Below, piece by piece: positions 11,680 through 24,675 of a DNA stretch of 64,000 nt. The first letter of the stretch is position 1; each line of letters opens with the position of its first letter. This DNA is from Sipunculus nudus (Eukaryota > Annelida > Sipuncula > Golfingiida > Sipunculidae): the NCBI GenBank assembly GCA_026874595.1, contig CM049307.1, positions 8,579,579-8,643,578 of the forward strand. Reading direction: 5' to 3'. Under the pieces are notes generated by a model. The model saw only the letters and a program-made list of their open reading frames with translations, had not been told where the DNA came from and did not search any database. The position numbers and the translations under genes were made by a program.

Positions 11680-12302
11680 TAGTCCGTTCCTGTACCCCTG
11701 TCCACCTGATTTTTTGCGATTATCTTTACATAAGACAAACTTAGCAAACAAAATTTGCACCATTGGCATAAAGAGGCAAAAGGGTATTTTTTGGTACCTT
11801 ACCTACTCACCATGTAAATATTATTTACTTTACGGCCTTGTTGACATGTCTCAAATATATCTGTGGTTGATGGTGTCCCTAATAGGTGGCCATTGTTTAT
11901 CCTCCTTGGATTTGGATATAATGTAATGTGACATAACAGTGAAGCGCATGCACGCGGAGAATACAAGTCTCACTGTAAACAGGGGTCGGCAGCTCTTGAT
12001 TATTGGTTCTGTGAATTATGATGCCTCTTTAGTACGTCACGTCTATTAAGACGTCATCACTATCCCCTGATATGCCCATTTAGCAGATTAGTGGCAAGAT
12101 GTCGCCAAAGAATAGCCTAGTTACTCATAAAATGGTTTTAAATTGTTTACAAGAAAATTACATAAGGTAGGCTATTATTTCCATAATAGTAAATTACGCT
12201 TTTTCCTCTTTCTTCCCCAAGGTGAAACAAATTTGGCTTTCTTTGATTCACAAATAAATAATTGCAGAAAAAACAGGTGGAAAGGGGTACTGGAACGGAC
12301 TA
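11680..12302 (+). mobile_element. MITE, 0.62 kb, copy 1
   Basis: Terminal inverted repeats of 29 bp lie at 11680-11708 and 12274-12302 (27 of 29 positions match). The left one starts TAGTCCGTTCC and ends GTCCACCTG. There is no coding capacity. The body is clearly related, in reverse orientation, to 15331-15765, which defines a two-copy family in this window. The terminal TA may be the target duplication. Confidence 0.75.
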
Positions 12303-12590
12303 TATTAGTAATGGCCCTGTGTCTGTTGTCTGTCCATCTGTCCTGTAGTCTGTTAACAGGGCACAGATGGTAACTGCTGGTCCTTAAAAGACTTCTAAAT
12401 GAACATCCCGGGAGGTCAATAAAAAATCTCGTTGGAAACCTGAAATAAGGTCACTGTGACCTATATCCTATAAGCTATGGAGCTTGAAAGTACCCCCCAG
12501 AATAATAAAAAAATTGATACAAGACCTCCAATATCTTGATAATTTAAGCATGGATTGTCATGAATCTTGCCTTGAATATTGACCAGGACT
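12303..12590. other. Old repeat fragment between two MITEs
   Basis: Contains a CTGTCTGTTGTCTGTCC tract and a block (about 12405-12490) related to 22745-22810. It looks like a relic of a family with the GTCC-tract layout. No gene is seen. Confidence 0.45.
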
Positions 12591-15500
12591 AAGGTCCATT
12601 CCAGCACCCCTGTCCACCTGTTTTTAGCTCAGCTGACTATAAGTCATCTGAGCTATAGTCGTGGTCCATTGTCCGTCGTCCGTCCGTCTGTCCGTCCGTC
12701 CGTAGATGTGGCACGTTTTGAAACCGTAAGACCTAGGAATCCAAAATTCGGCATAATGTTAGATGTCCGTCGTCCGTCCGTCTGTCCGTCCGTCCGTCCG
12801 TCCGTAGATGTGGCACGTTTTGAAACCGTAAGACCTAGGAATCCAAAATTCGGCATAATGTTAGATGTCCCCAAGATCTCCTACCAAGCCGAAAACTGGG
12901 TGTTTGCAACTTCGTTCCTTTGAGAAATTAAGGAAAAACCTCAATTTTTTATTAAAAACCTATTTTCACACTTCAGGACTGCCTAATATCAAAACCACTC
13001 ATCTGTTTTACCTCATATTTACCATAAATATTCCTCTATATAGTTTCTATGTACATGCCAGAAATTATGTCTGTATTATTTAATTTAAAAAAGTTATGGG
13101 CCCAAACATAATGCATTTTGTAAAAAATCAGAAAAGATATTTGATCACTTAACACAAAAAATGTTAATGCTATGGACCTTTTTTCCAGTATTATAACTTT
13201 AATTAATCAAAATTAAATTGTATACCCAAAATTAGATGAAAATCTTTTAAATTTTTTAAAATATTAATAAAAATAAAAAATTGGTACCTTAAATTTTGCC
13301 CAACTTTGACCATGGCACGTTTTTTTTCCTGTAAGTACTGTGGATTTAATTTTCACAGCATGTTTTTGTTAGCATTTCAACTGTTAACACCAAAAATTTG
13401 AAACCAGTTGATCAAAAACTGTAGATTTTAATCAAGTTTTCAAGCACCATGTAACATATTGTTTACATCAAGCTAGTGTTATGCAGTTTGCAAGAGCTCA
13501 GCTCCCCAGCTTCAGCTCTAAGTTCCTTAAATTCGGCATACAGTTAGATGTCTCCAAAATGCCCTACCATGCCAAGAATTTGGTCACTAGGACATTCGAG
13601 ATATTAATGAAAAACTTCATTTTTCCATTAAAAACCCATTGTTACACTTCAAGACTGCCTAATATCAAAACCACTGATCTGACTTTAATCATAAATAATA
13701 TACATATTTTTCATTCTCTATGCACATGCCAGAATGATGTCAGTATTGTGTAATTGTTTTAAGTTATGGGCCCAAACATAATGCACTTTGTAAAAAATCA
13801 AGAAATATATTTACTCCCTTAACAAGAGCATTGCTGAAGCTAGAGATTTTTTTGTCAGGGATGTAACATTATTTAATCAAGATTCAATTGAATACCCAAA
13901 ATTAGTTCTGAATTTTTCAAATTTTATTTAGTATAAATATAAAATAAGTACCTTAAATTTTACCCAACTGTGACAATGGCACGTTTGTTTCCCGTGAGCT
14001 CTGTTGATATAATTTTCATATCATGCACACATAAGCATTTCAGCTTTTTAGTTTAGAAAGCTGAAAGAAATTGGCCAAAAATTGTAGCTTTTATTAATGT
14101 TTTTTATGAGACCCTGCCAGACTTTGGCTCTCTCCAGCCCCTCTTGAGTCACCTGTATGTTGACCTTGTTGACCTTTCATCAAATTATGCACGCTTGAGG
14201 CCAGGCATACATGGAATCCAGGCAGCTTATGGCAAGCCACAGTTGATCCAGGTGTCCAACCCAACTCATCTAGTAGTTTTAACCAAGAACATAACAAAAA
14301 ACAATAAATTGATAAATTTTTATTGGTTTTTAATAACAAATTAAAGAAAAATAGAAAAGGAATTTGTTAGTTTATAATAACAGGAAATTAACTTGCAGTT
14401 ACTGATGATATAAGAATCTTGTATCGATGGGTAGAATGTCACATATTCCAAATAACACCATGCAGTCACCTATGGCATTTTTCAGTTCAATTTTAATGAT
14501 AAAGAAGTAAATCATATTATTCATTACTAATCATTAGGGATCATATGAAGGAAATTAGACAAAGATGCAGTTGATAATATTAATCTAGATTCCTGCTGTG
14601 TCTAGTGTGTACATTGATGTGAAATTAGTCCAAAATGAATTTTTTACAGTTATTTTTTAATATAAATAAAAGCCATAAAACCAGGTACTTATGATCATTA
14701 TTTAAATGTGTGAATTTTGTATATTCTGGATTCTCAACATCATTGTTTGGTGAAAACTGAATAAATTCCAGACATGGTGCAAATACTTTGTAATTGTATT
14801 TAAATACGAATATGATTTTGTACTCCATTATAAAATTTCTTGCATAAAGAATGGGAATTCAGGTAAAAATGAAAATATATGAATACTCGTGCAAATACTT
14901 TCAAAATGTATTCATGAATGCATTCATGAATATATTCTTTAATATTATTTTAATAATCATATCAGTTATATTTCATTTAAAAAATCATATGATTCTCTTA
15001 TTATTTTTAATAAAAATTATATTTGGGACAATATTTGTATTTTTTTTAATAAATAGTTAAACTCTTATATTATATGTTCTGCTTATAAGTTATATGGCCA
15101 AGTCAAAATCTGTGTGACAATAGTACTCCATTTGTTAATAAAATAAATGAAATCAATCCTCTTCCCTGTCTCCAAAGGTACTATCAAAATCATACATAAG
15201 CTAAACAACAACAACTCATAATACAGCTTATATTTATTACCACACAAAACCAGCATGTGCCTCATTTCTAAATAATATTTTTTTATCATATATAACAGCT
15301 GAGCGTCGTGACCCATAGGTCCCTTGTTTCACTATTATATTTTTGCGAATCTAAGAACGCCAAAACTTTTTGACCTTAGGATAGAAAAAGGAAAAATTGT
15401 AATTAACTTTTAATTTTTATGGAAATAATAGCCTACATTATGTCATTTTCCTGTAAACAATTTAAAACCATTATATGAGTAGCTAGTCTATTCTGTATCA

Positions 15501-15765
15501 ACATCTTGCCACTGATCTGTGAAAGGGGCATATCAGGGAAAAGTGATGATGTCATAATAGACATGACATACTAAAGAGTCACCAACATTCACGGGACCAA
15601 TGATCAAGGGATGCTGACCTCTGTTTACAGCGAGACCTGAGTAGGTAAGGTCCCAAAAATTATGCTTTTGCCTCTTTGTCTTTGGTGCAATTTTTGTTTG
15701 GCAAGTTTGTCTTATGTAGAGATAATTGCAAAAAATCAGGTGGACAGGGGATGTGGAACGGACTA
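12591..15765 (-). mobile_element. MITE copy 2, split by an AGCTCAG element
   Basis: Outer inverted repeats lie at 12591-12620 and 15737-15765. The right-hand body (15331-15765) is the reverse complement of the left part of MITE copy 1. The AGCTCAG element at 12626-15326 sits in the T run just inside the left repeat. MITE copy 1 shows the same site uninterrupted (CCACCTG followed by six Ts on the reverse strand near 12274). The nesting dates the AGCTCAG insertion as younger than this MITE. Confidence 0.7.
12626..15326 (+). mobile_element. AGCTCAG element, copy A (3' type alpha)
   Basis: Starts with the 29-nt hairpin at 12626-12654 after five Ts, then a (GTCC)n-rich tract. It ends with CAGCTGAGC, GTGACCCATAGG and TCCCTTG before a T run. 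Subterminal GCTCAGCTG and CAGCTGAGC are inverted repeats of each other. A block of about 98 bp near the 5' end (12672-12766, repeated 12767-12868) is tandemly duplicated, including its GTCC tract. There is no coding capacity. The layout (hairpin, microsatellite, subterminal inverted repeats, insertion between Ts) resembles Helentron-derived non-autonomous elements (HINE/DINE-like); this classification is inferred. Confidence 0.75.
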
Positions 15766-17190
15766 TAGTGTTATCAGTTCCTAAAAAGTGTTGGCGCAGG
15801 GGTTGTAATTAAAAGGCAAGGATAAACATTTACCGCAGTATAGCTCTCTATATGTTAAAATGATTATACACACAGGTTCTGGCTGCTAAATGCAAACTAC
15901 CCAGGCCACAACAAATTGCTTGAATGATCATTTGGGCTACAGAAGCGTAAGGCAAAATGAAATTGATGTGAATGGAGTTTAGTTTGGGCAAACCAGATAA
16001 CACTTTCATTGGCAGAAAAATAATTATACAAGTAAGATCAAAATGCAGAGTCGCTGTGTACCAATTCACTGATAAATTTTGATCACTTTCATCCTAAAAT
16101 AGACTATTGAAATGGTGTCTGATTTGAAGAATATGGTCTTCGATTATTATCATTTGGTAAAGGTCCATGGATGTGGTACCATTTATCCTCTTGGGCTATA
16201 ACATCTTTCATAGACTGCGGATAGATGGCGCTGCCAAAAAGCGATTTCCAAACTGGAAGTCGGACCATCATGAAATTTGTTCATATTTCAGACATCCCGT
16301 ACAATTAGGCTGAACTTAATCTGTGTTTAATTGTGTTTCTTTGATTTGACGCTAAATAAGACCATATGAATTCTGAATGTAAGGATTCCCTCCCACGGTT
16401 CGACAGAGATAAATATGTCATAACCAGGTCACACGGATGTAAATTTGCATATGTAAAAACCTGGCCAATAGTCGATAAAATATTAATGCAATCATCGGCA
16501 ACTGGCAGTTTCAGTCACAGATTACCGAAGCTTATTTCAGGTTGACATGTGCAAAATAAAATATTCTGATGCTTTAGTAAGGAAAATTGACAGTTAATTG
16601 AAATGATTCATGCTTTATTGTAATTCAGTTTTATTAAATATTCTCTGGATAATATAAAATTCTTTTTTTTTCTAAACAACAAAAGAATTTTAAAATTAAA
16701 AAAAAAAAAAAGATTGATTTCCAGACAGAATTTTTTCCTAATTACATCTATAGATGTTTATTATTTATGGCATGATACCAAAACAAAGAGAAAATTATGG
16801 TCTATGAGTGGTATACTTCAGCAAATTAAACGTGTTTATTTATTGTTGCTTTATTTTTTTGTCTCATGTAACCAATAACTTTTGCATTTTTTAAATGTAA
16901 AAAAAATCCAAGAAAAACCACAAGTATAAGGTTTTTTATAGTAAATTTGTTCAACTGAGAATACAGAAACGGCAAAAAAAAAAATTGGCGTCAAATAATA
17001 GAGAATATCATCATATCCTTCCTCCCTCCCTTTCATATATATATATATATATATGTATATATATGCTTTGCAGGCCTTGGAAATGTCTCATCTACAGGCC
17101 CAGTGTGCCTAATAATTTTAAAATTAATTTCTACCCCTGTGGCACCACCTGTATTTTTTCTTATTTAACAAATATTTTTCCTATATTTTT
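15766..17190. other. Region with no gene recognised
   Basis: AT-rich DNA with A- and T-runs (16660-16710, 16975-16983) and a short (TA)n at about 17034-17063. No coding or repeat family could be supported. Confidence 0.55.
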
Positions 17191-17722
17191 AGCTCAGCTG
17201 ACTATAAGTCATCTGAGCTATAGTCGTGGTTCATTGTCCGTCGTCCGTCCGTCTGTCTGGATGTCCGTCCGTATGACTGGCACATTTCGACACCATTGGA
17301 CCTACGAATCTGAAATTCACCATACAGTTAGATGTCCCCAAAATCTCCTACCATGCCGAAAATTGGGTCAATAGGACTTCATTCCTTTGAGATATTAAGG
17401 AAAAACCTCAATTTTTTATAAGAAATCTATTTTCACACTTCAGGACTGCCTAATATCAAAACCACTCATCTGGTTTTCTTCATATTTACCATAAATATTC
17501 CTCTATGTAGTTCCTATGTACATGCCAGAAATCAAGTCAGTATTATTTAATTTAAAAAAGTTATGGGCCCAAACATAATGGACTTTTTAAAAAAAATCAG
17601 GAAAGATATTTGGTCAGTTAAGACCAAAAGTGTTAAAGGTAGGACTTTTTTTCAGTAACACAACTTTAATTGATCAAAATTTAATTGTATATCAAAAATT
17701 AGATCAATATCTATTAATTTTT

Positions 17723-19598
17723 AGCTCAGCTGACTATAAGTCATCTGAGCTATAGTCGTGGTCCATTGTCCGTCGTCCGTCCGTCTGTCCGTCCGTCCGT
17801 CCGTCCGTAGATGTGGCACGTTTTGAAACCGTAAGACCTAGGAATCCAAAATTCAGCATAATGTTAGATGTCCCCAAGATCTCCTACCAAACCGAAAACT
17901 GGGTCTTTGCGACTTTGTTCCTTTGAGAAATTAAGAAAAAACCTCAATTTTTTATTAAAATCCTATTTTCACACTTCAGGACTGCCTAATATCAAAACCA
18001 CTCATCTGTTTTTCCTCATATTTACCATAAATATTCCTCTATATAGTTCCTATGTACATCCCAGAAATTAAGTCTGTAAAGTATAATTTCTTTAAGTTAT
18101 GGGCCCAAACATAATGGACTTTGTAAAAAATCAGGAAAAATAATAACTCACTTAACATGAAAAATTTTGAAACTAGAGTCTATTTTCTCAGGTATATAAC
18201 TATGTTTAATTAAGATTCAATTGTTTACCCAAAATTAGATCTGAATTTTGTAAATTTTTTAAGTTATTAGCATAAAAAAAAATCAGTACTTTAAATTTTG
18301 CCCAACTTTGACCATGGCACGTTTTTTTCCTGTAAGCACCATTGATTTAATTTTCACAGCATGTAAACATAAATATTTAGTTTGTCTAAATCTGAAATTT
18401 GAAAATAAAAGCTTGAAAATTAAGCTAGTTATTTTTTTTTCTGTAGTCACTTGCTTTGATTACAGATGCAGGGTCCCACTCCAGGTCACTGGAAGTCAGC
18501 TATGCCAGGGTTTCTGATTTGTTACAGTCACTGGGGGAGATCCCCTGCTGTGACAGGTGTACAGTTATTCTCATATCATCACCCCCCCCCCCCCCCCCCC
18601 CCCCCCCGCAAACCCAACCCACCAAGTGTTATGCAGTAATTGTTATTGTTTTCACTGTATTTCCTTAATTGTAATGCAGTTTCACTCCGATATGCAAAAG
18701 CTTTCCTTGAAAAAATAATTCAAGGTGTAATCCAGAAGATGCAATGTTGTGTAATGTAGCATTTTTAAAGAAATCAATTTTCTTTTAAATGATTTTAACA
18801 AATATAACCCATCAGTATGCTTAAATTATGATAAAATATGAAGCACATTATGGATAAATAAAGACCCAATTAAAAATTGTGAAATCTATATCAAGTATTA
18901 TTTTTAGATATTGATTGTTTTGCAGATTTAAAAGATGTATTTTTGTGGTAAAAAATAAATAAACATTTGTATGCATGATGTGGTGTTATCTGACAAGATT
19001 GAGATTTATGATGATGCAATTGAGAATTATGAATCAACTTTTATATTCAGATATATATGTTAAATTGGAAATGTATAGAAATATAAACTTAAACTAGAAA
19101 ATAATTGATGTGATAAAAAATCAGGATTTAATACAAACATTTGTTCATTATTTTCCTGCCTCAGCAGAATTTGAGATCAGGCTTTGTTTGCCCTGTTTTA
19201 TGTTGTTAATTAGCTATATTTCAACTGTATACATTTCATAAAAAAAATACATATATATTTAATAATATATATTATACAAAAAAATAGATTCAATTGAACA
19301 AATGTGTAAACTACTGAAATGTCAACAGTTAATCGAAAAACCAACTAATGATCATGGTAATAGTACAGATCATTTCACAAACTGCTCACATGCTTTAGTT
19401 TCAACATTAGGAAACACATGGCCAGGTCACAAAATATTTTTTGCAACAATTTCTTGCTCATCAATACAAACCAATCATATAAACCAACCATGGCCTTTAT
19501 TACCTCTTCCTCTTACACTTTATCTCCATTAGATATTATTTTAGATTTTTACCTTCAAGGTTAATGTCAGCTGAGCACAGTGACCCATAGGTCCCTTG
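17723..19598 (+). mobile_element. AGCTCAG element, copy C (type beta), nested in copy B
   Basis: A complete 1.88-kb copy, from the hairpin at 17723-17751 to CCCTTG at 19593-19598. It shares its 5' half with copies A and B but has a different 3' half: GATGCAGGGTCCCACTCCAGG near 18464-18484, a 26-base poly-C run (18582-18607), then an AT-rich tail. It provides the intact reference for the element split at 35583. Confidence 0.8.
18582..18607. repeat. Poly-C run inside copy C
   Basis: 26 consecutive C residues. The equivalent site in the second beta copy (51364-51377) has a shorter run, so it is length-variable. Confidence 0.9.
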
Positions 19599-21685
19599 TT
19601 TTAAATATTGGCAAAAATATAAAATTGGTACCTTAAATTTTGCCCAAGTTTGACCATGGCACGTTTTTTTCCTGTAAGTACTGTGGATTTAATTTTCACA
19701 GCATGTTTTTGTTAGCATTGTGTCTGTTAACACCAAAAATTTGAAACCAGTTGATCAAAAACTGTAGATTTTATTCAAGTTTTCAAGCACCATGTCACAT
19801 CAAGTTTACATCAAGCTAGTGTTATGCAGTTTGCTAGAGCTCAGCTCCCCAGCTTCAGCTCTAAGTTCCTTAAATTTAGCATACAGTTAGATGTCTCCAA
19901 AATCCCCTACCATGCCAAGAATTTGATCACTAAGACCTTTGAAATATTAATGAAAAACTTCATTTTTCCATTAAAAACCCATTGTTCCACTGTAAGACTG
20001 CCTAATATCAAAACCACTGATCTGACTTTGATCATATATAATATACATATTTTTCTATACATTCGCTATGCACATGCCAGAAATGATGTCAGTATTGCGT
20101 AATTGTTTTAAGTTATGGGCCCAAACATAATGCACTTTGTAAAAAATCAAGAAATATATTTACTCCCTTAACAAGAGGATTGCTGAAGCTAGAAATTTTT
20201 TGTCAGGGATGTAACATTATTTAATCAAGATTCAATTGAATACCAAAAATTAGTTTTGAATTTTTCAAATTTTATAAGTTATTAGTATAAATATTAAATT
20301 TGTACCTTAAATTTTGCCCAATTTTGACCGTGGCACGTTTGTTTCCTGAGAGCACTGTTGATATAATTTTCATATCATGCACACATAAGGATTTCATCTT
20401 TGTAGTTTAGATAGCTGAAAGAAATTGGCCAAATATTGTTTCTTTTATTAATGTTTATATGAGACCATGTCAGACCCAGGCTTATTTCAGCCCCTCTTCA
20501 GTCACCTGTATGTTGACCTTGTTGACCTTTCATGCTTGAGCGAAGCATACACTGGGGCAGCCAGGCAGTTAATGCCCAGCCACAGTTGATCCAGGTGTCC
20601 AACCCAACTCATCTAGTAGTTGTTTTGAAAAACAACATAACAATAAACAATAAATTAATAATTTTGTATTGGTTTTTTTATTACAAATTAAAGAAAAATT
20701 AATAGAAAAGGAATTTGTTAGTTGATGAGTAACAGAAAATTAACTTGCAGTTACTGATGATGTAAGAATCTTGTATGGATGGATAGAATGTCAATGTCAA
20801 TGTTATTCCAAATAACACCATGCAGTCACCTATGGTATTTTTCAGTGAAATTTTAATGATAAAAAAATAAATCATATTATTCATTACTAATCAAATGAAG
20901 GAAATTAATGATAGACAAAGATGCAGTTGGTAATATTCATCTAGATTCCTACTGTGTTTAGTGTGTAGATTGATGTGAAAGTAGTCCAAAGTGAATATAT
21001 TACATTTATTTTTTTTAATATAAATAAAAGCCATAAAACCAGGTACTTATGATCATTATTTAAATTTGTGAATTTTGTATATTCTGGATTCTTAACATCT
21101 TTGTTTGGCTAAAACTGAATAAATACTAGACATGGTGCGAATGCTTTGCAAATGTATTTGAATACGAATATGAATATGTACTGCATTAAAAAATTTTACT
21201 GCATAAGAATGGGAATTCAGGTAAAAATGAAAGTATTTGAATACCAGTGCAGATACTTTAAAAATGTATTCATGAATGCATTCATGAATATATTCTATAA
21301 TATTATTTCAATAATCATTTCAGTTATATTTTATTTTAAAAATCATATGATTTTCTTATTATTTTTTTTAAAATTATATTGGCACAATATTTGTTATTAA
21401 ATTTTAATAAATAGTTAAACTCTTTTATAATATGTGCTGCATATAAGTTATATGGCCAAGTCAAAATCTGTGTGACAATAGCACTCCATTTGTTAATAAA
21501 ATAAATGAAATCAATCCTCTTCCCTGTCTCCAAAGATACTATCAAAATCATACATAAGCTAAACACCAACAACTCATATAAAGCTTATATTTATTACCAC
21601 ACAAAACAAGCATGTGCCTCTTTCCTAAATCATATTTTTTATCATGTATATAACAGCTGAGCGCCGTGACCCATGGGTCCCTTGT

Positions 21686-22322
21686 TGTTAACAAATAACT
21701 ATAATTTATTCTTAAAACAACCCTAACAATACAATACACTAAATCAATACAATTATATAGAAAACAGCATTATAGCAACAAGTCAATACAATCACACAGA
21801 AAGATAATGGTACAATACCTGGATACCAATACCGTCACCACGATAAGTCCTTTAAATGTAAACTCTCGGAGAATGACAGTTCTGTGGAAAATTCTTTCAA
21901 CAACCCAGAAAGTAAACTGAAGACCAAAAGCATCCAGGAGAAAGTCTTTGGAAATGTATAATTGCCGAATTTGTTGGATAAGGTCTTAGAATTTGACACA
22001 TGCTTCTACGTCAGCTGGAATCTGCTCTGCTGTCTGCCCTCTGGTTCTAAAAAACAGCCCCTTTATATACCTTCACACCCCAAGCCGAGAATTTTCCACT
22101 TCTCGAACAGTCTATAAGTCCTTGCACAACATGCGTCTCAGGAATTATCGAGAAGACATCGCTGTGCGTACCTCCACATACCAGGGCCATCAAGTGACCC
22201 ATGACCAGGCATGAAAACCCAAGGCTCACATGACAACGAGAGTTCAACCAGTACAGATTAAACATAAAATGTAACAACAACACGATTACGCCCATGTCAC
22301 AATAAAAAGAGCACCTGTAACA
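21686..22322 (-). mobile_element. Probable solo LTR of a retrotransposon
   Basis: Read on the minus strand, the segment begins TGTTACAGGTGC and ends TTTGTTAACA, the TG...CA form of retrotransposon LTRs with inverted TGTTA/TAACA ends. A TATA box (GTATATAAAG, minus strand of 22071-22080) lies about 240 nt from the start. An AATAAA signal (minus strand of 21705-21710) lies about 24 nt from the end, in the correct order for U3-R-U5. It abuts the 3' end of AGCTCAG copy B, and flanking CCTT on each side is a possible but imperfect duplication. No internal retrotransposon region or second LTR is seen, so it would be a solo LTR. It could instead be an unrelated promoter-bearing repeat. Confidence 0.5.
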
Positions 22323-23579
22323 ACCTTAAGCCCCTTGTGGATATGGACACTGATCTGCAGTGAGTGTTTCGGACGATTTCACTTAAATTATGGTGAAGAC
22401 TGACATTTCTTTGAAAGAAATATATTTTTAAATGCCCTGTTATGCAGATTCTCTTTACATTCTAATTCTTAGTGGGTACCACCTCCTGAAAAATAATTTA
22501 TTACCCAAATTTGGGCCCTTAAATTGACCCTCTTTTTTTCTCTTATGATATTCATTTGAATTGTTGTATAATACACATTTTAGTATATGTTTAATAAATT
22601 TCCCATCATTTTCTTTCTGTTTATGAGACTGTCCAATTATGTGCAAGTTCTCAGCTCTGATTTCATGCATATGTAGTGCTACAGGTCTCCATTAAATCAG
22701 AATGCTTGGACCTAGAAACTGCTAACTAGACATACAGGGATGTCCTGGAAAAAATATCCTTGGAAACCTTAAATAAGGTCACATAGACCTTAATTCTACA
22801 AGCCATAGGCCAAAACATAATTCTCACTTTTAAAACCAGTATAAAATTTAAATGTTTAGTCATGTTTCATAATCACTGGTGTTAAACCTTTCCAGTTTTG
22901 CAACCTAGTGACCTCTACCTGTCTCCTTCCACATTGGTAATAAGGTCACCTTGACATCATTTGCATAAATTACAGGCTTAAGTACGATGCCCTCAGGACA
23001 GCCCATACTAAACATAAATGAATCTAGTATCATAGCAAATTTATTAACATTATGAGCATTATGACCCATGGGTCACTTGTTGAGTGTATGCAATGTCCGT
23101 ATAAAAAAAAAATAATCCCTCAGCTCAGTCAGGTGTTAGTTAACTGCCTGCCACCATAATGTTCTCTGTCCTGTATAGTTTGGGTAATGTGCACTCACTG
23201 GTTTATGTGTAAACATGATTAACATGTGGTACATGCATGATCTATATGAATACAGGTACCTGGAGGGCCCCAGACAACAGCTTTGAATGGTGTGGACATT
23301 TTATGTGCACATAAGCCATGGGTGGTACACATGCACTCTGATCTGTAATGATACATGATGCTCTGATACTTCACAATACAAAGCCAAGTATCTTATCAGG
23401 CCCTTCATATATCCCTATATCACTAAATGGGCAAGATTTTTGCATCTCTTTTAGTGCCACATTTAGTATTTGATAATAGTCTTGCAGTACCGTTTGAGTT
23501 ATATGTTATCAGATAATATGTCAAAAGTCAAAAATTAATTTAACAAAAGCTGATTATCAGATTCTTAAAAATAGTTTTT
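22323..23579. other. Region with an old repeat end, otherwise nothing recognised
   Basis: AT-rich sequence. 22745-22810 resembles 12440-12490. 23055-23086 ends in GACCCATGGGTCACTTG, like the AGCTCAG-family terminus, so part of this stretch is probably a diverged relative. No gene is seen. Confidence 0.45.
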
Positions 23580-24675
23580 AGCTCAGCTGACTATAAGACA
23601 TATAATTAGATCAAAATCTGTTAAATTTTTTTAAATATTGACAAAAAATATAAATTGGTACCTTAAATTTTGCCCAACTTTGGCCACGGCACGTTTTTTT
23701 CCTGTAAGTACTGTGGATTTAATTTTCACAGCATGTATACATAAGGATTTAATCTGTTAAAATCTGAAATTTGAAAATAAAAGCTGCAAAATTAGGCTAG
23801 TTATTGAATTTTTTTGGAGGCTCTTGTTGTATTCCCTTACATTGTCAAGCAGTCCACTTTGATGACTGTAGGTCATTCAGTGCACAGATCTCTATGCTCC
23901 CCAGGCTGTTGGCAGATGTCCCCAAAATCTGCTACCATACCGAAAATTGGGTCATTAGGACTTCATTCCTTCGAGATATTAAGGAAAAACCTCCGTTTTC
24001 CATAAAAAAAGCCATTGTTTCACTTCAAGGCTACCTAATATCAAAACCACTGATCTGTGTTTGATCATATTAAGTATTCATATTCTTCACATTTTCTATG
24101 AACATACCAAAAATTAGGTCAGTATTGGGTATTATTTTGAAGTTATGGGCCAAAATATAATGCAATTTTTAAAGAATCAGGAAATATATTTACTCACCTA
24201 ACATGAGAATTGCTGAACTTAGAGACTTTTTTTCAAGAATATAAATTTATTTAATCAAGATTCAGTTGTTTACCCAAAATTAGATCTGAATTTTGCAAAT
24301 TTTTTCAAGTTATTAGCATAAATAAAAAATCAATACCTTAAATTTTGTCCAAATTTGGCAGTGGCACATTTTATCCCTGTAAGCACTGTTGATTTTATTT
24401 TCACAGCATATATACATAAGGATTTAATCTTTTAAAATCTGAAATTTCAAAGAAATTGTTCGAAAAGAGTAGCTTTTATTCAAGTTTTCATACACCATGT
24501 CAAGTGTTGTTTACATCTGGCCCACCTAGTAGTACAGCCTTCACTTGCATTATGTAACCCACCCCAGGCAGCTTGCCTTGGCCCAGCTTGGCCACTACTA
24601 GCAGGCTTCCCCTCTGCCCTGCACTCCCCCCCCCCCCCCAGCTGGTGCATAAACTAGATGAATGTTATAATTTTT

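Larger units (their letters stand above)
17191..21684 (+). mobile_element. AGCTCAG element, copy B (type alpha), split by copy C
   Basis: The 5' part is 17191 to about 17717 and the 3' part about 19599-21684. It ends with CAGCTGAGCGCCGTGACC, then CATGGGTCCCTTG. Comparison with the uninterrupted stretch near 60636-60690 shows copy C entered a T run with little or no loss of sequence. The 3' part carries the alpha body (GTTGATCCAGGTGTCC block near 20590, ATTCATGAATGC block near 21270). Non-coding. Confidence 0.75.

Noticed and set aside
12579-12923. Open frames with 'RPSVRPSV' runs, recurring at every AGCTCAG copy
   Set aside because: They are translations of the (GTCC)n tract after the element hairpin, not conserved proteins; GTCC copy number varies freely.
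12865-13083. Recurrent ~70-codon frame (MSPRSPTKPKTG start) found in copies A, C, F, G and H
   Set aside because: Considered as a possible element-encoded peptide because it recurs. It is recurrent only because the DNA is repeated. It is disrupted or shifted in sister copies and runs into AT-rich sequence without a domain.
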